Positions 6,426-15,179 of a stretch of DNA of 27,699 nucleotides are shown here, piece by piece. Within the stretch, counting starts at the first letter, position 1. Each line of letters starts with the position of its first letter. A program made the position numbers and the translations under genes. The notes under the pieces were generated by a model. It was not told the origin of the DNA. It did no database searches and worked only from the letters and a program-made list of their open reading frames with translations. Origin of the DNA: a virus; IMG/VR virus record IMGVR_UViG_3300006737_000145, positions 1 through 27,699 of that record. One strand, 5' to 3'.

Positions 6426-8252
6426 CTATTCCAAAAGTTTATCTAAATTCTCTTTTAGTGACTCTAGTTCTTCTTTAATTAAGTTACTTTTTGTGAAGGA
6501 TGGTTTTTTTAGAGTGTCCACATCAACACTATTCACTAGTTTTTCATAATTTGTACCATCTTCCATTAATTCATCTGGAACTTCATCATCACCCCCTGTT
6601 GCTGGCGGAGTCGATGGTGGGGTTGTCATCATATCGTCTCCACCTGTTTCTTCATCTGACTCTCCATCAGGTAAATCTTCTCCATCTGCGGCAACACCAT
6701 AAAGTTTATCCACTTTGTCAAAAACTCCGGTACTCTTTATTATTTCAGAAGTGTTTTCCATTTCTGCCGCTGCAGCTTTTTCCATTCTCTGTCTTTCTAG
6801 GTCTAAAAGAATATCATCGTCACTAAAACCTAAGATATTTTTCTTAGCCCAAGTCATAGAAGTTGCACCAAATCCATTTCCAGCGTCTGAAACTGAATCT
6901 CTATATAAAGCCACTTTTGATTGGAATTGTTCTATTTTTAACATTTCCGCCTGAGTAGAAGGATTATTTAATCTTAGAGTAAAATTCTCCAACTCATCTT
7001 CAAAACCTAAAATATAGAGATGTATTATTGCAATTTTATTTAATTCTTGGACCATAGATTGTTGAACTCTGTTAATTGTTCTAGCAAATCTAATATCTTG
7101 TAGTGCTAAATTTTTTCCTTCCCCTGCTGGTTCGTCAAATCCTAAAAATGGTTTAGGGATTCTTAATGCGGATAACATTTTTTTCTGTATATATTCTATG
7201 TCAGCGATTTGGTCTAAATTACCAGCTCCTGGTAACGTTTCAATTGGATTCGCTGCACCATCATTACGTACTGGAACAAAAAAGTCTTGGTCAACCGCTA
7301 AGGCGTTATACCTTAAATCTACCTGACCTGTGCTATTATCAACCGCATGAGTCCTCTTAAAATTATTAGCTATTTTTTGTACATATGCCTGTACGTCCTG
7401 ATCATCAATATTACCAACGTTAATCTTAAATACTCTTCTTTCTGGTGCCCTTGTTACACGATAAATCATCATCGCATCTTCTGATAATAATAATTGCTTC
7501 CAAATCCTACGTACTTTTTCTAATAAAGAAGTACCATAAGGTAATCTTCTATCATCTCCTAATAACCTAAAGTGAGCAACCTCCCAAGCGTTAAATGATA
7601 TTGATTTGTTTCTCCACTCAAACTTAATATTTTTATCTTTTTCTTCTTCTCCCTCAACACCATAAGTACCAGCTTTACGAGAAGTTAAATAACTACTTTC
7701 ATCCTTTCTCTCTATCTCAATATTGGGTAATTGTGAAGCCCCAATAATTCCTTGTTTAGGGTCTATTTTAAGATATACAAAATTATCACCATACTTACAT
7801 GTATTTCTAGTCCATGCTGGTAATACAGCATGTAAGTCCAAAATCTTGTGAAAAAGATTATCTAAAATATCTTTTATTCTACTAGAGTCGGATTCTACTG
7901 TTAAAAGTGTACCGCTCTCATCTGGAGTACAACTTTCTTCGGCGTAGATATCTAAAGCCGCGGCAATTTCCGGAGTAAACTCCATAGACTCGAAATCATA
8001 AAACGAGGCTAGACGAGTAGTTTCATAATATATTGCTTGGTTATAAAGTTCACTATCTACTTTATTCCATTGATTTTTTAGAAAAGCTGTTTGTTGTGCT
8101 TGAAGTTTTTCTTGGTCAAATTCAGCTTTAGATGGTGTTTTTAATATTATTTTACTAGGATCAACATTGTAGGTTGGTACATCTCTTCTCATAGCACCCG
8201 CACCAAATACTTGTTGTAATCTCTGATATATTGTTAAATTTTTATCGGCCAT
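6426..8252 (-). CDS. 20: Portal vertex protein, T4 gp20 family
   Basis: The 608-aa product matches the T4 gp20 portal family. This dodecameric ring sits at one vertex of the prohead, nucleates assembly, and is the channel and docking site for terminase. Family-like segments include AAALDIYAEE (98-107), NTCKYGDNFVYL (150-161), RVTRAPERRVFKINVGN (265-281) and YIQKKMLSALRIPKPFLGFD (354-373). It is longer than T4 gp20 (524 aa) because of an acidic, low-complexity C-terminus (about 515-608, rich in D, E, G and P). That tail ends in a charged helix with IKEELESLKENLDKLLE. It follows terminase directly. In T4 the tail genes 18 and 19 lie between them, so the tail genes are elsewhere in this genome. 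Confidence 0.93.
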   Translation of the reverse strand: MADKNLTIYQRLQQVFGAGAMRRDVPTYNVDPSKIILKTPSKAEFDQEKLQAQQTAFLKNQWNKVDSELYNQAIYYETTRLASFYDFESMEFTPEIAAALDIYAEESCTPDESGTLLTVESDSSRIKDILDNLFHKILDLHAVLPAWTRNTCKYGDNFVYLKIDPKQGIIGASQLPNIEIERKDESSYLTSRKAGTYGVEGEEEKDKNIKFEWRNKSISFNAWEVAHFRLLGDDRRLPYGTSLLEKVRRIWKQLLLSEDAMMIYRVTRAPERRVFKINVGNIDDQDVQAYVQKIANNFKRTHAVDNSTGQVDLRYNALAVDQDFFVPVRNDGAANPIETLPGAGNLDQIADIEYIQKKMLSALRIPKPFLGFDEPAGEGKNLALQDIRFARTINRVQQSMVQELNKIAIIHLYILGFEDELENFTLRLNNPSTQAEMLKIEQFQSKVALYRDSVSDAGNGFGATSMTWAKKNILGFSDDDILLDLERQRMEKAAAAEMENTSEIIKSTGVFDKVDKLYGVAADGEDLPDGESDEETGGDDMMTTPPSTPPATGGDDEVPDELMEDGTNYEKLVNSVDVDTLKKPSFTKSNLIKEELESLKENLDKLLE

Positions 8253-8271
8253 TAATTTATCTTATTTTAAT

Positions 8272-8278
8272 ATAAATA
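8272..8278 (-). promoter_or_regulatory. TATTTAT motif before the portal gene
   Basis: Coding-strand ACTATTTATATTAAAA places TATTTAT 19 nt upstream of the portal ATG, inside the 67-nt gap after terminase. Confidence 0.45.
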
Positions 8279-8319
8279 GTTATAGATAATGATAAACTAA
8301 AAAGTTCATAAGATAAACC

Positions 8320-10080
8320 CTAATTACGTCTTCTTCCCATCATACCACCAAATAACCACCCATGTTCTCTATAAAGTTGTCCAGGATTGGGGTTCATCGG
8401 ACCAAAAGGATTCATAGGGTCTGGTATATTTCTCCTAGGAGTGTTTGGATTTGGATTATTAAATGATTGAGTCATTGACTGTTTTTCTTGTGCTGGTTTG
8501 ATTGAATTTATGTGTGGATTCTCTTTTTCTGAGGTCATCCAACTGTCTATCATCGCAGCGGTATGATTCCTATTTTTTTCAATTTCCTTAAATGTGGTAT
8601 TAGCCACATATAATCCCATACCTAACGCCCACAAAAGATCATCGTGATAACCTACCATATGGTCAGGTCTTCCATTTCTAAAAACAAAGGTTGTCATTTC
8701 GGCAATTGTTCTTTCAGATCTTATTTTTACTCTATTTGTCCTAACCGACTCTTCTAATTCACTAACAACTATCCTTCTATTAGAGTCAATATTAAAACCT
8801 GGGTTTTTATTTTTATCACCATTTGGATAATGAAGTTGCGAATAACCCATTTCCTTTAACTTTAAGGATGTCGGTAATCCTACCCCTCCTGTTATATCTA
8901 TTACAACATAAGCGTTATAACGATTACCTACTTGCCAAACATAATTCGCCAATTCGTCAGGTGGCATCTTTCCATAATATTCAGCAACTTGTTCCTCCCC
9001 CTCATCACTATCTAAACAAATAATACTAAAAGCACTGAAGTCGTCAGACTGTCCAGTAGACACATCAACTCCCATTACATACTTTTTACCGGGTTCAGGA
9101 TCTTTCCATATCCATAATTCTCTCTGGAATCCCTCTTTTCTTACTGGTTCTCTTTTATTTTCTTTTTCTTGTAGAGTTATCCACTCTTTATCAATAACAG
9201 TTTCACCTGAACCTAGAAAATCACAATTTATTTCTTGATTTACTAGTCGCATATTTCCGTTCATTTGTCTTATCATCTCCAAATACCACGGTGCTGTTGG
9301 GTTAAATCCATTTCTTACATATTCTGCATACTTTTCAAAATTTTGACTTTCATCATGTATGGTTTCCTCACCTTCTTTTTCCCATTTCAAATCCTTGTTA
9401 AACCTAGGGTCTTCATACCAACGCATTTCTACAATCTTAAAATCATTTTCTGCTTTTTTAGCACCATCATATGTAGTGTGATATATAGGATCGTACCCAT
9501 TTGGTGTGGATACTAAAATTGCGTCCCCACCTGTTGATAGTGAAGCTTGGCAAGCCGCCCAAACATCTTGTCCTCCTTCAATAAAGGCAGCCTCATCTAA
9601 AATTAATAAAGAAGGTGTATAACCCCTTAAAGCATCGGCAGAAGTTGCTACAGCTTTAATTTCACAACCATTAGTAAATCTTACGTGTTGTTTGGAATTA
9701 GTATCCCCAATATCAACAGAAACCCATTTAGGCAACTGAGAGTGAAATACCTTAGCCTTGTTTAAGAATTCCATTGCTGTTTCTCTTTTATTGGCTAATA
9801 TTAGAACCTTTTCTGGATTATCTGCGTGTGCAAAAGTCACTAACCAAGTAATATAAGCCGCCGTTAATGTAGATATACCAGCTTGTCTATATTTTAATAC
9901 TATGTTATAACGATTTTCCTTAAATGATTTTATTGCCTCTAATTGTTTAGGAAACGGCTCAAACTTTACGTAAGTTTGTTTTGTTTTGTCAAAAGTTTCT
10001 AGATAATTAGCAATGAAATATGCGGGGTCTGATTTACACTTAGCCCATAGCATTAAAGTCTCTAATTTCTTATTTTTCAT
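8320..10080 (-). CDS. 17: Terminase large subunit, T4 gp17 family
   Basis: This is the ATP-driven DNA packaging motor and headful nuclease. Counting from an ATG at 10092, the ATPase shows a deviant Walker A (KYRQAGIST, 67-75), Walker B with catalytic Glu (LLILDE, 162-167) and coupling motif VSTPNG (194-199). The RNase H-like nuclease has Asp343 (VMGVDVSTG), Asp399 (VVIDITGG) and Asp484/Asp485 (GYHDDLLWAL). The length, 586-590 aa, is close to T4 gp17 (610 aa). The C-terminus is Pro/Asn/Gly/Met-rich. I prefer the second Met (10080). It is preceded by GGGAG with 5-nt spacing, the only clear ribosome site in the window, and it lies 17 nt after the TATTTAT motif, as in other genes. The first Met would leave only 5 nt. 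No small terminase gene (gp16) is visible next to it. Confidence 0.95.
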   Translation of the reverse strand: MKNKKLETLMLWAKCKSDPAYFIANYLETFDKTKQTYVKFEPFPKQLEAIKSFKENRYNIVLKYRQAGISTLTAAYITWLVTFAHADNPEKVLILANKRETAMEFLNKAKVFHSQLPKWVSVDIGDTNSKQHVRFTNGCEIKAVATSADALRGYTPSLLILDEAAFIEGGQDVWAACQASLSTGGDAILVSTPNGYDPIYHTTYDGAKKAENDFKIVEMRWYEDPRFNKDLKWEKEGEETIHDESQNFEKYAEYVRNGFNPTAPWYLEMIRQMNGNMRLVNQEINCDFLGSGETVIDKEWITLQEKENKREPVRKEGFQRELWIWKDPEPGKKYVMGVDVSTGQSDDFSAFSIICLDSDEGEEQVAEYYGKMPPDELANYVWQVGNRYNAYVVIDITGGVGLPTSLKLKEMGYSQLHYPNGDKNKNPGFNIDSNRRIVVSELEESVRTNRVKIRSERTIAEMTTFVFRNGRPDHMVGYHDDLLWALGMGLYVANTTFKEIEKNRNHTAAMIDSWMTSEKENPHINSIKPAQEKQSMTQSFNNPNPNTPRRNIPDPMNPFGPMNPNPGQLYREHGWLFGGMMGRRRN

Positions 10081-10097
10081 CTTTTCTCCCATATACT

Positions 10098-10104
10098 ATA
10101 AATA
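10098..10104 (-). promoter_or_regulatory. TATTTAT motif before the terminase gene
   Basis: Coding-strand TTTATATTTATAGTATATGG holds TATTTAT 17 nt before the preferred ATG (10080) and 5 nt before the alternative ATG (10092). This helps choose the start. Confidence 0.45.
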
Positions 10105-10132
10105 TAAAGGACTTAATAACACTTATAAAGAT

Positions 10133-12832
10133 TTATGATTGGTCTTTTAGGAACTGTAATTCTTCTGGTGTTAAAGACTCCATACCACCATCTGATATTT
10201 TATCTAAAAGTGTATCTATATCCATTTCTTGTTCTATTGGTTCACTTCCAGCTGGGAATAAATCATCAATATCAATTTCTTCAGACCGACTCGGTAACGT
10301 TCCAACTTCTTCATCATCTCCATATTCACCTGTTGCCTCTTCATAATCATCTTGTTGAATTTCATCCCTAATTTTTTTGGCTAGATTTACCATCATTTGT
10401 TTTCCTTTTTCACTTCCAGATTGTACTTCTTTCATAAACGATAAAAATTCTTTTGCTGGCATTTGAATTATCTCGGTATAAAGGTGATTTTTAACATCAA
10501 AGTCGTCCGCACCGATTGCATCAATAAATCTTTCCCATAAACCAGGTCCTAATCTTAAGTCCCACATTTCGTCTTCTAAAAAGTCAGCCTTATCCATAAC
10601 TTTTTGTCTTAATTCTTTATCACCAGGTAAACCATGTAAAGAAAGATATTCCATAACACCTTTATGTAATTCATGAACTAAAACAGGAAAGGTCATTCCT
10701 TTAGCCACTACTGTTGGTGGTGTAGTAGAAAGGTCTATTTTTTCTTTTCCGAACACTGGAGCACCTTCTCCTCCACCTGCACCCATCATATCTGGCATAA
10801 TCCAATACATTAAATCATTTGCTGAAATTACAACACCATAAAGATTCATTAAAGTTGGGTCTATTTCATTTAGTTCATCGCTAACCATGTGGTATAGATA
10901 TAAAGATTTTTTAGCCGAACCTTGCATCATTGAATTTATGAATCTTCTTTTAGCCACCTCTAAATCTAATTCCTCCATGTGTTCTAGAGTTTGTTCTTCT
11001 TGTTCCAAATTCTGTTCTTGATTCTGAGGTTTTTTTCTCATATCGTCTTTACTAAGTTTTTTCATACCTGTAATTTCGGCATCAAATTGTAATGAACCCT
11101 CAGGTACATTCAAATCTTTAGTAACTATTTCTATTGCTAAGTCTTCTAATCTTTGTTTATTACTCGCCTCAATTCTTAAAGTATTTTGTAATGACTGCAT
11201 CATCATACCTTGTAACTGCATTAAATTTTGCATATCGGTAGCGTTACCTTCAATACCCGTATATCTCTTAAAATTATCAACAACCGTTTTGAATCTATTA
11301 GTTGCTATTAACTCCTCATAGTTATTAACTACGTCATCATCATCGACTTTTGGAAAACCTGGGAAATCTTTACCGAATGCTGTGTCCTGAGTTGATAATT
11401 TTCTTTCAATATCAGGATTTATCCTTTCTGGTCTATCACCATAGTCAATAGGAGCTTCAGTAATATATGGTGCAGAAGATTTGGTTAAATCTTTTTTCTT
11501 ATATATTTTTCCGTTTGCACCTCCTCTGGTAGTTAACTCTGAAAGATACTCCAATAATTTTCCTTTTTTCATTTTAGGGTTTATATTTTCCATAGGTCCT
11601 ATATTTGTTGGGTTAAAGCTTTTACTTTGGAAATCTGTCATACTATCTCTTGGTATTTGACCTAATCCAAATCCTGGATTAGAATTTACTCCCCACACTT
11701 GTATTTCTTTAACTTTCTTCTTTTTATTCTTTTTCTTTTTTTCCGGTAATTTACTAAAATCTTTAGTATCGTCCCCAAACTCTTTTGCCCATTTTTTCCA
11801 TTTTTTACCTTCTTTTCCTTTTTCATTTGCCTTTGCGTGAAAATATCTTGCCTGCGCTTTGGATTTGAATTCCTCTTCCATGTTTTGAGATGGGGTTTTT
11901 TGAGTTTTTGGGTCGTCGTATCTTGAACATTTCTTCTTACATTTTTTCATACTTTTGAAACATGGGTCTATACACTCGGATGATCGTTGTTGCATATGCA
12001 TACAGCGTGACTTATTAAACGCATTACCTCCCTCCCAAACATCATACTCAAAACAACAATAACATGAAGCCCATTCCTTCTCTAACAACAAATTATTTGC
12101 CTCTTCTCCTTCTGTAATCTCCTCAACCCCTAAATCATCAATATCATACATATGTTTTTCTTCGTCATCACCTCCTGTTGATGTTGGCTTTGCATGAACA
12201 ACATTTGGGTCTTGGGGTCCAAAATCACCAATTACCTCACAATCCCATCCCATCCCATTGTGTCCAATGGGTGATCTACAATAACATCCGTGTGGAAAAA
12301 CATTCCCCCAATACTCACACCAAACCTGTCCTGACGCACAAGATGTTCCTTTAGTATGAGGGTAACAATTCTGAATTTCTTTTAATAAACGAGGAGAGGT
12401 ACCCTCTTTAATTGTGTTACTATAATTTACTTGGTATCTTTCTTCGCCTAAAGTTTCCGGATCTTCTCCTAATTCTGGTCCACCACTATCAAAGTCAAAG
12501 GCTCCCCAATGAGAATCTGAATCTCCATAAAAAGTATCAAATCCTTCATCATCTAATTGTGGTTGCGAACCTAGAGGTCCTTTACTTTGGAAGGTATACC
12601 CACTACTATCACCATCTTCTACATCAGGATAACCTCCTTGTAATCCACTCATGACATCCTCAGCAATTTGTTGGGCCGATTGTAACCTAGCTAATTTTGT
12701 TGACCAGTTTTGTACCTCTCTAGTTTTACTTTCAATACGTTTTTGCCAAATAGCCTTTTCCTTCTCAATTTCTGGATTAGGTGGTGGAGTCCCTTGTGGT
12801 GGTTGTGTATTTTGTCTATTCTGTTCCTTCAT
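10133..12832 (-). CDS. 899-aa Cys- and Lys-rich probable virion protein
   Basis: I do not recognise this family. Residues 1-20 are Gln/Pro-rich. Residues 21-62 form a coiled coil containing IWQKRIESKTREVQNW. Residues 70-145 are acidic and glycine-rich. Residues 156-303 hold about 17 Cys in clusters (CEYWGNVFPHGCYC, CYCCF, CKKKC), which could bind metal or form disulphides. A strongly basic stretch near 360-375 (KKKKNKKKKVK) follows. The last third is helical and acidic. VLVHELHKGVMEYL (around residue 710) looks at first like a zinc protease motif but lacks the second His of HExxH. The gene lies between the coiled-coil 72-aa gene (3-nt gap) and terminase. In T4-like order this is near gene 16, but nothing suggests a small terminase. 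A large internal or capsid-associated protein is likely. Confidence 0.75.
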   Translation of the reverse strand: MKEQNRQNTQPPQGTPPPNPEIEKEKAIWQKRIESKTREVQNWSTKLARLQSAQQIAEDVMSGLQGGYPDVEDGDSSGYTFQSKGPLGSQPQLDDEGFDTFYGDSDSHWGAFDFDSGGPELGEDPETLGEERYQVNYSNTIKEGTSPRLLKEIQNCYPHTKGTSCASGQVWCEYWGNVFPHGCYCRSPIGHNGMGWDCEVIGDFGPQDPNVVHAKPTSTGGDDEEKHMYDIDDLGVEEITEGEEANNLLLEKEWASCYCCFEYDVWEGGNAFNKSRCMHMQQRSSECIDPCFKSMKKCKKKCSRYDDPKTQKTPSQNMEEEFKSKAQARYFHAKANEKGKEGKKWKKWAKEFGDDTKDFSKLPEKKKKNKKKKVKEIQVWGVNSNPGFGLGQIPRDSMTDFQSKSFNPTNIGPMENINPKMKKGKLLEYLSELTTRGGANGKIYKKKDLTKSSAPYITEAPIDYGDRPERINPDIERKLSTQDTAFGKDFPGFPKVDDDDVVNNYEELIATNRFKTVVDNFKRYTGIEGNATDMQNLMQLQGMMMQSLQNTLRIEASNKQRLEDLAIEIVTKDLNVPEGSLQFDAEITGMKKLSKDDMRKKPQNQEQNLEQEEQTLEHMEELDLEVAKRRFINSMMQGSAKKSLYLYHMVSDELNEIDPTLMNLYGVVISANDLMYWIMPDMMGAGGGEGAPVFGKEKIDLSTTPPTVVAKGMTFPVLVHELHKGVMEYLSLHGLPGDKELRQKVMDKADFLEDEMWDLRLGPGLWERFIDAIGADDFDVKNHLYTEIIQMPAKEFLSFMKEVQSGSEKGKQMMVNLAKKIRDEIQQDDYEEATGEYGDDEEVGTLPSRSEEIDIDDLFPAGSEPIEQEMDIDTLLDKISDGGMESLTPEELQFLKDQS

Positions 12833-12835
12833 GTT

Positions 12836-13054
12836 TTATGACTCTGCTGTTAAATCTGCTAATGCATTATTTAATGTTTCTATTTCTTTAGTTTTAGCTG
12901 CTATCTTATCATTCCAACTTTTACTCTCTAAAGCATTTTGGTACTGTTTCTTAATACCATCCAATTGTTTAATTAATTCTTGATATTGTTGTTTTAATGG
13001 AGCAATTGGATCGTCCTGCTCATTAATCATAATATTTAACTTACGTAATCCCAT
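12836..13054 (-). CDS. Small coiled-coil protein, paralogous to the N-terminus of its neighbour
   Basis: A 72-aa protein predicted to be one long coiled coil. Its last 30 residues (SWNDKIAAKTKEIETLNN...LADL) align with residues 28-51 of the 899-aa protein encoded next (IWQKRIESKTREVQNW...LARL). The shared pattern is W..(K/R)I..KT(K/R)E(I/V), with LA.L further on. The ATG abuts the stop of the upstream 142-aa gene (TAAATG), and its own stop is 3 nt from the next ATG, so the three genes are translated as one unit. An alternative Met at residue 9 (MINEQ) is possible. Function is unknown; hetero-oligomerisation with the 899-aa protein is inference from the shared coil. Confidence 0.7.
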   Translation of the reverse strand: MGLRKLNIMINEQDDPIAPLKQQYQELIKQLDGIKKQYQNALESKSWNDKIAAKTKEIETLNNALADLTAES

Positions 13055-13453
13055 TTAGTTATTAATGTCTAGTTTAATTTCGTTAATATTATTCAGTACA
13101 ATATCTCTACTATATAATTTATCTTCTACTGATTTTCTTGATTCTCCATAATGAAAAGAAAGTCTTTTAATATTTTCCATTCCCTCAAAATCATCTTCTA
13201 ATTTTTCCCAACCTAAAGCAATTATATTATCAACAGCGTCATAAACTCCAAAATAGTTAGACTCTTGAATTACTTCTAATGTTATTTCTTTTGTGGTTAA
13301 AGACCCAACTGATTTTACATATTGTGAGTCCGGTGGTGAAGGATGTCCATCTGATGGAGTCTTATCCCAAGACTCACCATCTACTAAACTTAAATTACCT
13401 TTACTAGTAAAAATAAATTCATATAAATTTTCTCCCTTGTAGTTGACACCCAT
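13055..13453 (-). CDS. Unknown 132-aa phage protein
   Basis: Not recognised. The frame is open from an ATG at 13483, but I prefer the Met at 13453, where the sequence becomes soluble and ordered (MGVNYKGENLYEFIFTSKGN). The extra ten residues (MEFFLCYINK) are hydrophobic and look like read-through leader. The protein is acidic and probably alpha/beta, with aromatic residues spread through a compact domain. A short loop (WDKTPSDGHPSPPDS) lies near residues 30-44. No motif or membrane segment is present. It sits between the Pro-rich acidic protein and the coiled-coil 72-aa gene in the head block, so an assembly or virion role is likely but unproven. Confidence 0.7.
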   Translation of the reverse strand: MGVNYKGENLYEFIFTSKGNLSLVDGESWDKTPSDGHPSPPDSQYVKSVGSLTTKEITLEVIQESNYFGVYDAVDNIIALGWEKLEDDFEGMENIKRLSFHYGESRKSVEDKLYSRDIVLNNINEIKLDINN

Positions 13454-13494
13454 TTTATTTATATAACAAAGAAAAAACTCCATATTTAAGTTTT

Positions 13495-14688
13495 TTAATT
13501 TTGTCGTGTATCAATATAAGAATCTACCGTATTTTGTACAAATTGCCTAAGAGAGTTAACTATACCTTCGTCATTACTCCCACCAGCTTCACCATCTCCG
13601 TATAACATATCTTCTTCCATCTGGTCAAATTCTTCAAAATCATCAAGATCTAATTCTTCGTCTCCCATTCCAGTATCTAAACCATCTATTTCCATTTCAG
13701 TATCTTCTTCTTCTTCAGGACCACCTACTGGTAGTTCTGGAATATCAGGTGTTCCTGGTTCTTCTTCACCAGTACCAGCATTTTTAACTTTTTTAATAAT
13801 TTCTAATTTATCTTCGTTATTTAGTTCTCCTAAATTTAATGCCGAAAATACTGAGTTTACAACATATTTCGTTAATTCAGTATCAACTACTTGTTCCGCT
13901 TCTCCTTGACGTAAAGCTTGTCCTAACTTACCTGTTAAAGATTGTATTTCTTTTTCCGGTGATTCTTCACCTCCACCTAATTCTCTTTCTATCGACGCAA
14001 CTTCAGCATCAAAATCCATTTCTCCCGAAGGAGGTGCTGTTACATCATCAGTACTAGTTGGTCCAGGTCTTGGACTTGGCATTGGTCTATCCATTGGTTC
14101 TGGTGTCGGTGTTGGCATTGGTCTATCCATTGGTTCTGGTGCTGGTGTTGGTTCTGGTGTTGGCATTGGGCTTGATTTAGCCGGTGGTGGTGGAGGAATT
14201 TCTCCGGTTCCTGGTGCCGCCCCAATGTCTCCAGTTGGCATTCCTGGTTTACCTTCCGGGGCCGCTGGAACATCAATAGTATTATCAATATCTATTTCAT
14301 CTTCTATGTCTAGACCTTCTTGTTCATTTTGACGTTGTTTTAATTTTAGTACAAATCTTTTTTCCTCAAATAAATCCATACCTTGTTTGTAATTTGTTGC
14401 CTCATTTAATGAACCAAACATTAAATTCATTTGTTTTAATGCTTCTGAATATGAATTATACCTAAAATCAGTTTTATTAGCCAAACCATTTATATATTCG
14501 TATCCCCCTCCTTTTTGTTCTTTAATAATATAATGAGCGTTTTCTTTTATCACACCATATATTTTTCCGTTAGATGCAAATGCTTCTTTAAGAATTTTAG
14601 GGTTTTTTGTTTGTTTAGAAGAACCCATAGCATTCATTAATTCATGCATTCTTGATATTTGTGATTTTCCTTCTAATTTACTGTTCAT
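13495..14688 (-). CDS. Pro-rich, acidic scaffold- or virion-like protein
   Basis: A 397-aa protein. Residues 1-22 contain QISRMHELMNAMG, similar to the RMKxLW tails of the Cys-rich proteins. Residues 33-97 form a small domain (KIYGVIKENAHYIIKEQ, then YINGLANKTDFRYNSYSEAL, ending FGSLNEA). Residues 148-215 are a Pro-rich linker with tandem PEPMDRPMP units. Residues 225-300 are helical, 300-375 are very acidic, and the C-terminus (QFVQNTVDSYIDTRQN) is helical. Low complexity, high acidity and several LxE sites (LKEA at 33, LNEA at 94) would suit a prohead core protein cleaved by gp21. Its position upstream of terminase rather than after gp21 argues against simple gp22 equivalence. An internal capsid protein is the alternative. 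Function is unproven. Confidence 0.75.
   Translation of the reverse strand: MNSKLEGKSQISRMHELMNAMGSSKQTKNPKILKEAFASNGKIYGVIKENAHYIIKEQKGGGYEYINGLANKTDFRYNSYSEALKQMNLMFGSLNEATNYKQGMDLFEEKRFVLKLKQRQNEQEGLDIEDEIDIDNTIDVPAAPEGKPGMPTGDIGAAPGTGEIPPPPPAKSSPMPTPEPTPAPEPMDRPMPTPTPEPMDRPMPSPRPGPTSTDDVTAPPSGEMDFDAEVASIERELGGGEESPEKEIQSLTGKLGQALRQGEAEQVVDTELTKYVVNSVFSALNLGELNNEDKLEIIKKVKNAGTGEEEPGTPDIPELPVGGPEEEEDTEMEIDGLDTGMGDEELDLDDFEEFDQMEEDMLYGDGEAGGSNDEGIVNSLRQFVQNTVDSYIDTRQN
14076..14165 (-). repeat. 36-bp tandem repeat coding for a Pro-rich linker
   Basis: A unit beginning TTGGCATTGGTCTATCCATT (plus strand) occurs at 14076 and again at 14112, a 36-bp period equal to 12 codons. A partial third copy follows toward 14165. 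It encodes PEPMDRPMP-type repeats in the 397-aa protein and could expand or contract by slippage. Confidence 0.85.
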
Positions 14689-14712
14689 TGTCTGTCTTTT
14701 TTTGCTTTATTT

Positions 14713-15153
14713 TTATACTGGTAATCTATTCGCCCCTCTTGCTGGGATAACTACGTTTTGGAACGCTGGTGACCCTAGCACTTCTATTTTATTTTGAGTA
14801 CCTGTCCATATTGTATTACCTGACCCACTACCACAAGGATTACAATCGTAACACATTGCCATTACAGCTCCACCATTCCACCCTATAATGTCATAACCGG
14901 TAAAAGAGAAATCAAGAGTATCACCTATAGCGTTACCTACTGGTAGAACTACATTAGCACCACCTGTATCTTCTTGTTTTAATGTAACTGTTGCACTTGC
15001 CACTCTAGCGACTAATTTAGTACATGTCCACGCACTAAACGATCGTTGTGAGGTAGTACCGTTAACAGTAGACCCTGTTGTTAAAGCAACCAATTCTCCA
15101 ACTGGTATAGCTGTAGTTGGTATTCCTGAATTATAATTTGTTATTCCCGCCAT
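14713..15153 (-). CDS. Small Gly/Thr/Ala-rich beta protein, possible capsid decoration
   Basis: A 146-aa protein with the composition of an all-beta virion protein: rich in Gly, Thr, Ala, Val and Ser and almost without charge. Alternating hydrophobic strands such as KLVARVASATVTLKQ and NVVLPVGNAIG are visible. CYDCNPCGSGSG near residues 101-112 holds a CxxCxxC cluster on a flexible loop. It is preceded by TATTTAT 16 nt before the ATG, so it should be a late gene, and its upstream neighbour is the nucleotidyltransferase-like gene. I cannot assign a family; head decoration or a fibre-tip protein would fit the size and composition. Confidence 0.7.
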   Translation of the reverse strand: MAGITNYNSGIPTTAIPVGELVALTTGSTVNGTTSQRSFSAWTCTKLVARVASATVTLKQEDTGGANVVLPVGNAIGDTLDFSFTGYDIIGWNGGAVMAMCYDCNPCGSGSGNTIWTGTQNKIEVLGSPAFQNVVIPARGANRLPV

Positions 15154-15169
15154 TTTAATTGTTTATTAT

Positions 15170-15176
15170 ATAAATA
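15170..15176 (-). promoter_or_regulatory. TATTTAT motif before the 146-aa gene
   Basis: Coding-strand ATATTTATATAATAAAC holds TATTTAT exactly 16 nt before the ATG at 15153. Confidence 0.45.
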
Positions 15177-15179
15177 TGT

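Noticed and set aside
10680-10730. HELHK in the 899-aa protein as a zinc metallopeptidase motif
   Set aside because: A zincin needs HExxH; here the fifth position is Lys and no third ligand is evident.
13456-13463. A canonical T4-type TATAAATA on the coding strand before MGVNYKG
   Set aside because: It stands only 2 nt before the ATG, too close for a T4-like promoter to give a normal message, and it is the only such case, so it is probably AT-rich chance.
13495-14688. Calling the Pro-rich acidic protein T4 gp22 scaffold
   Set aside because: Composition would suit, but position upstream of terminase and the N-terminal small domain do not match gp22, which lies after gp21 in T4.
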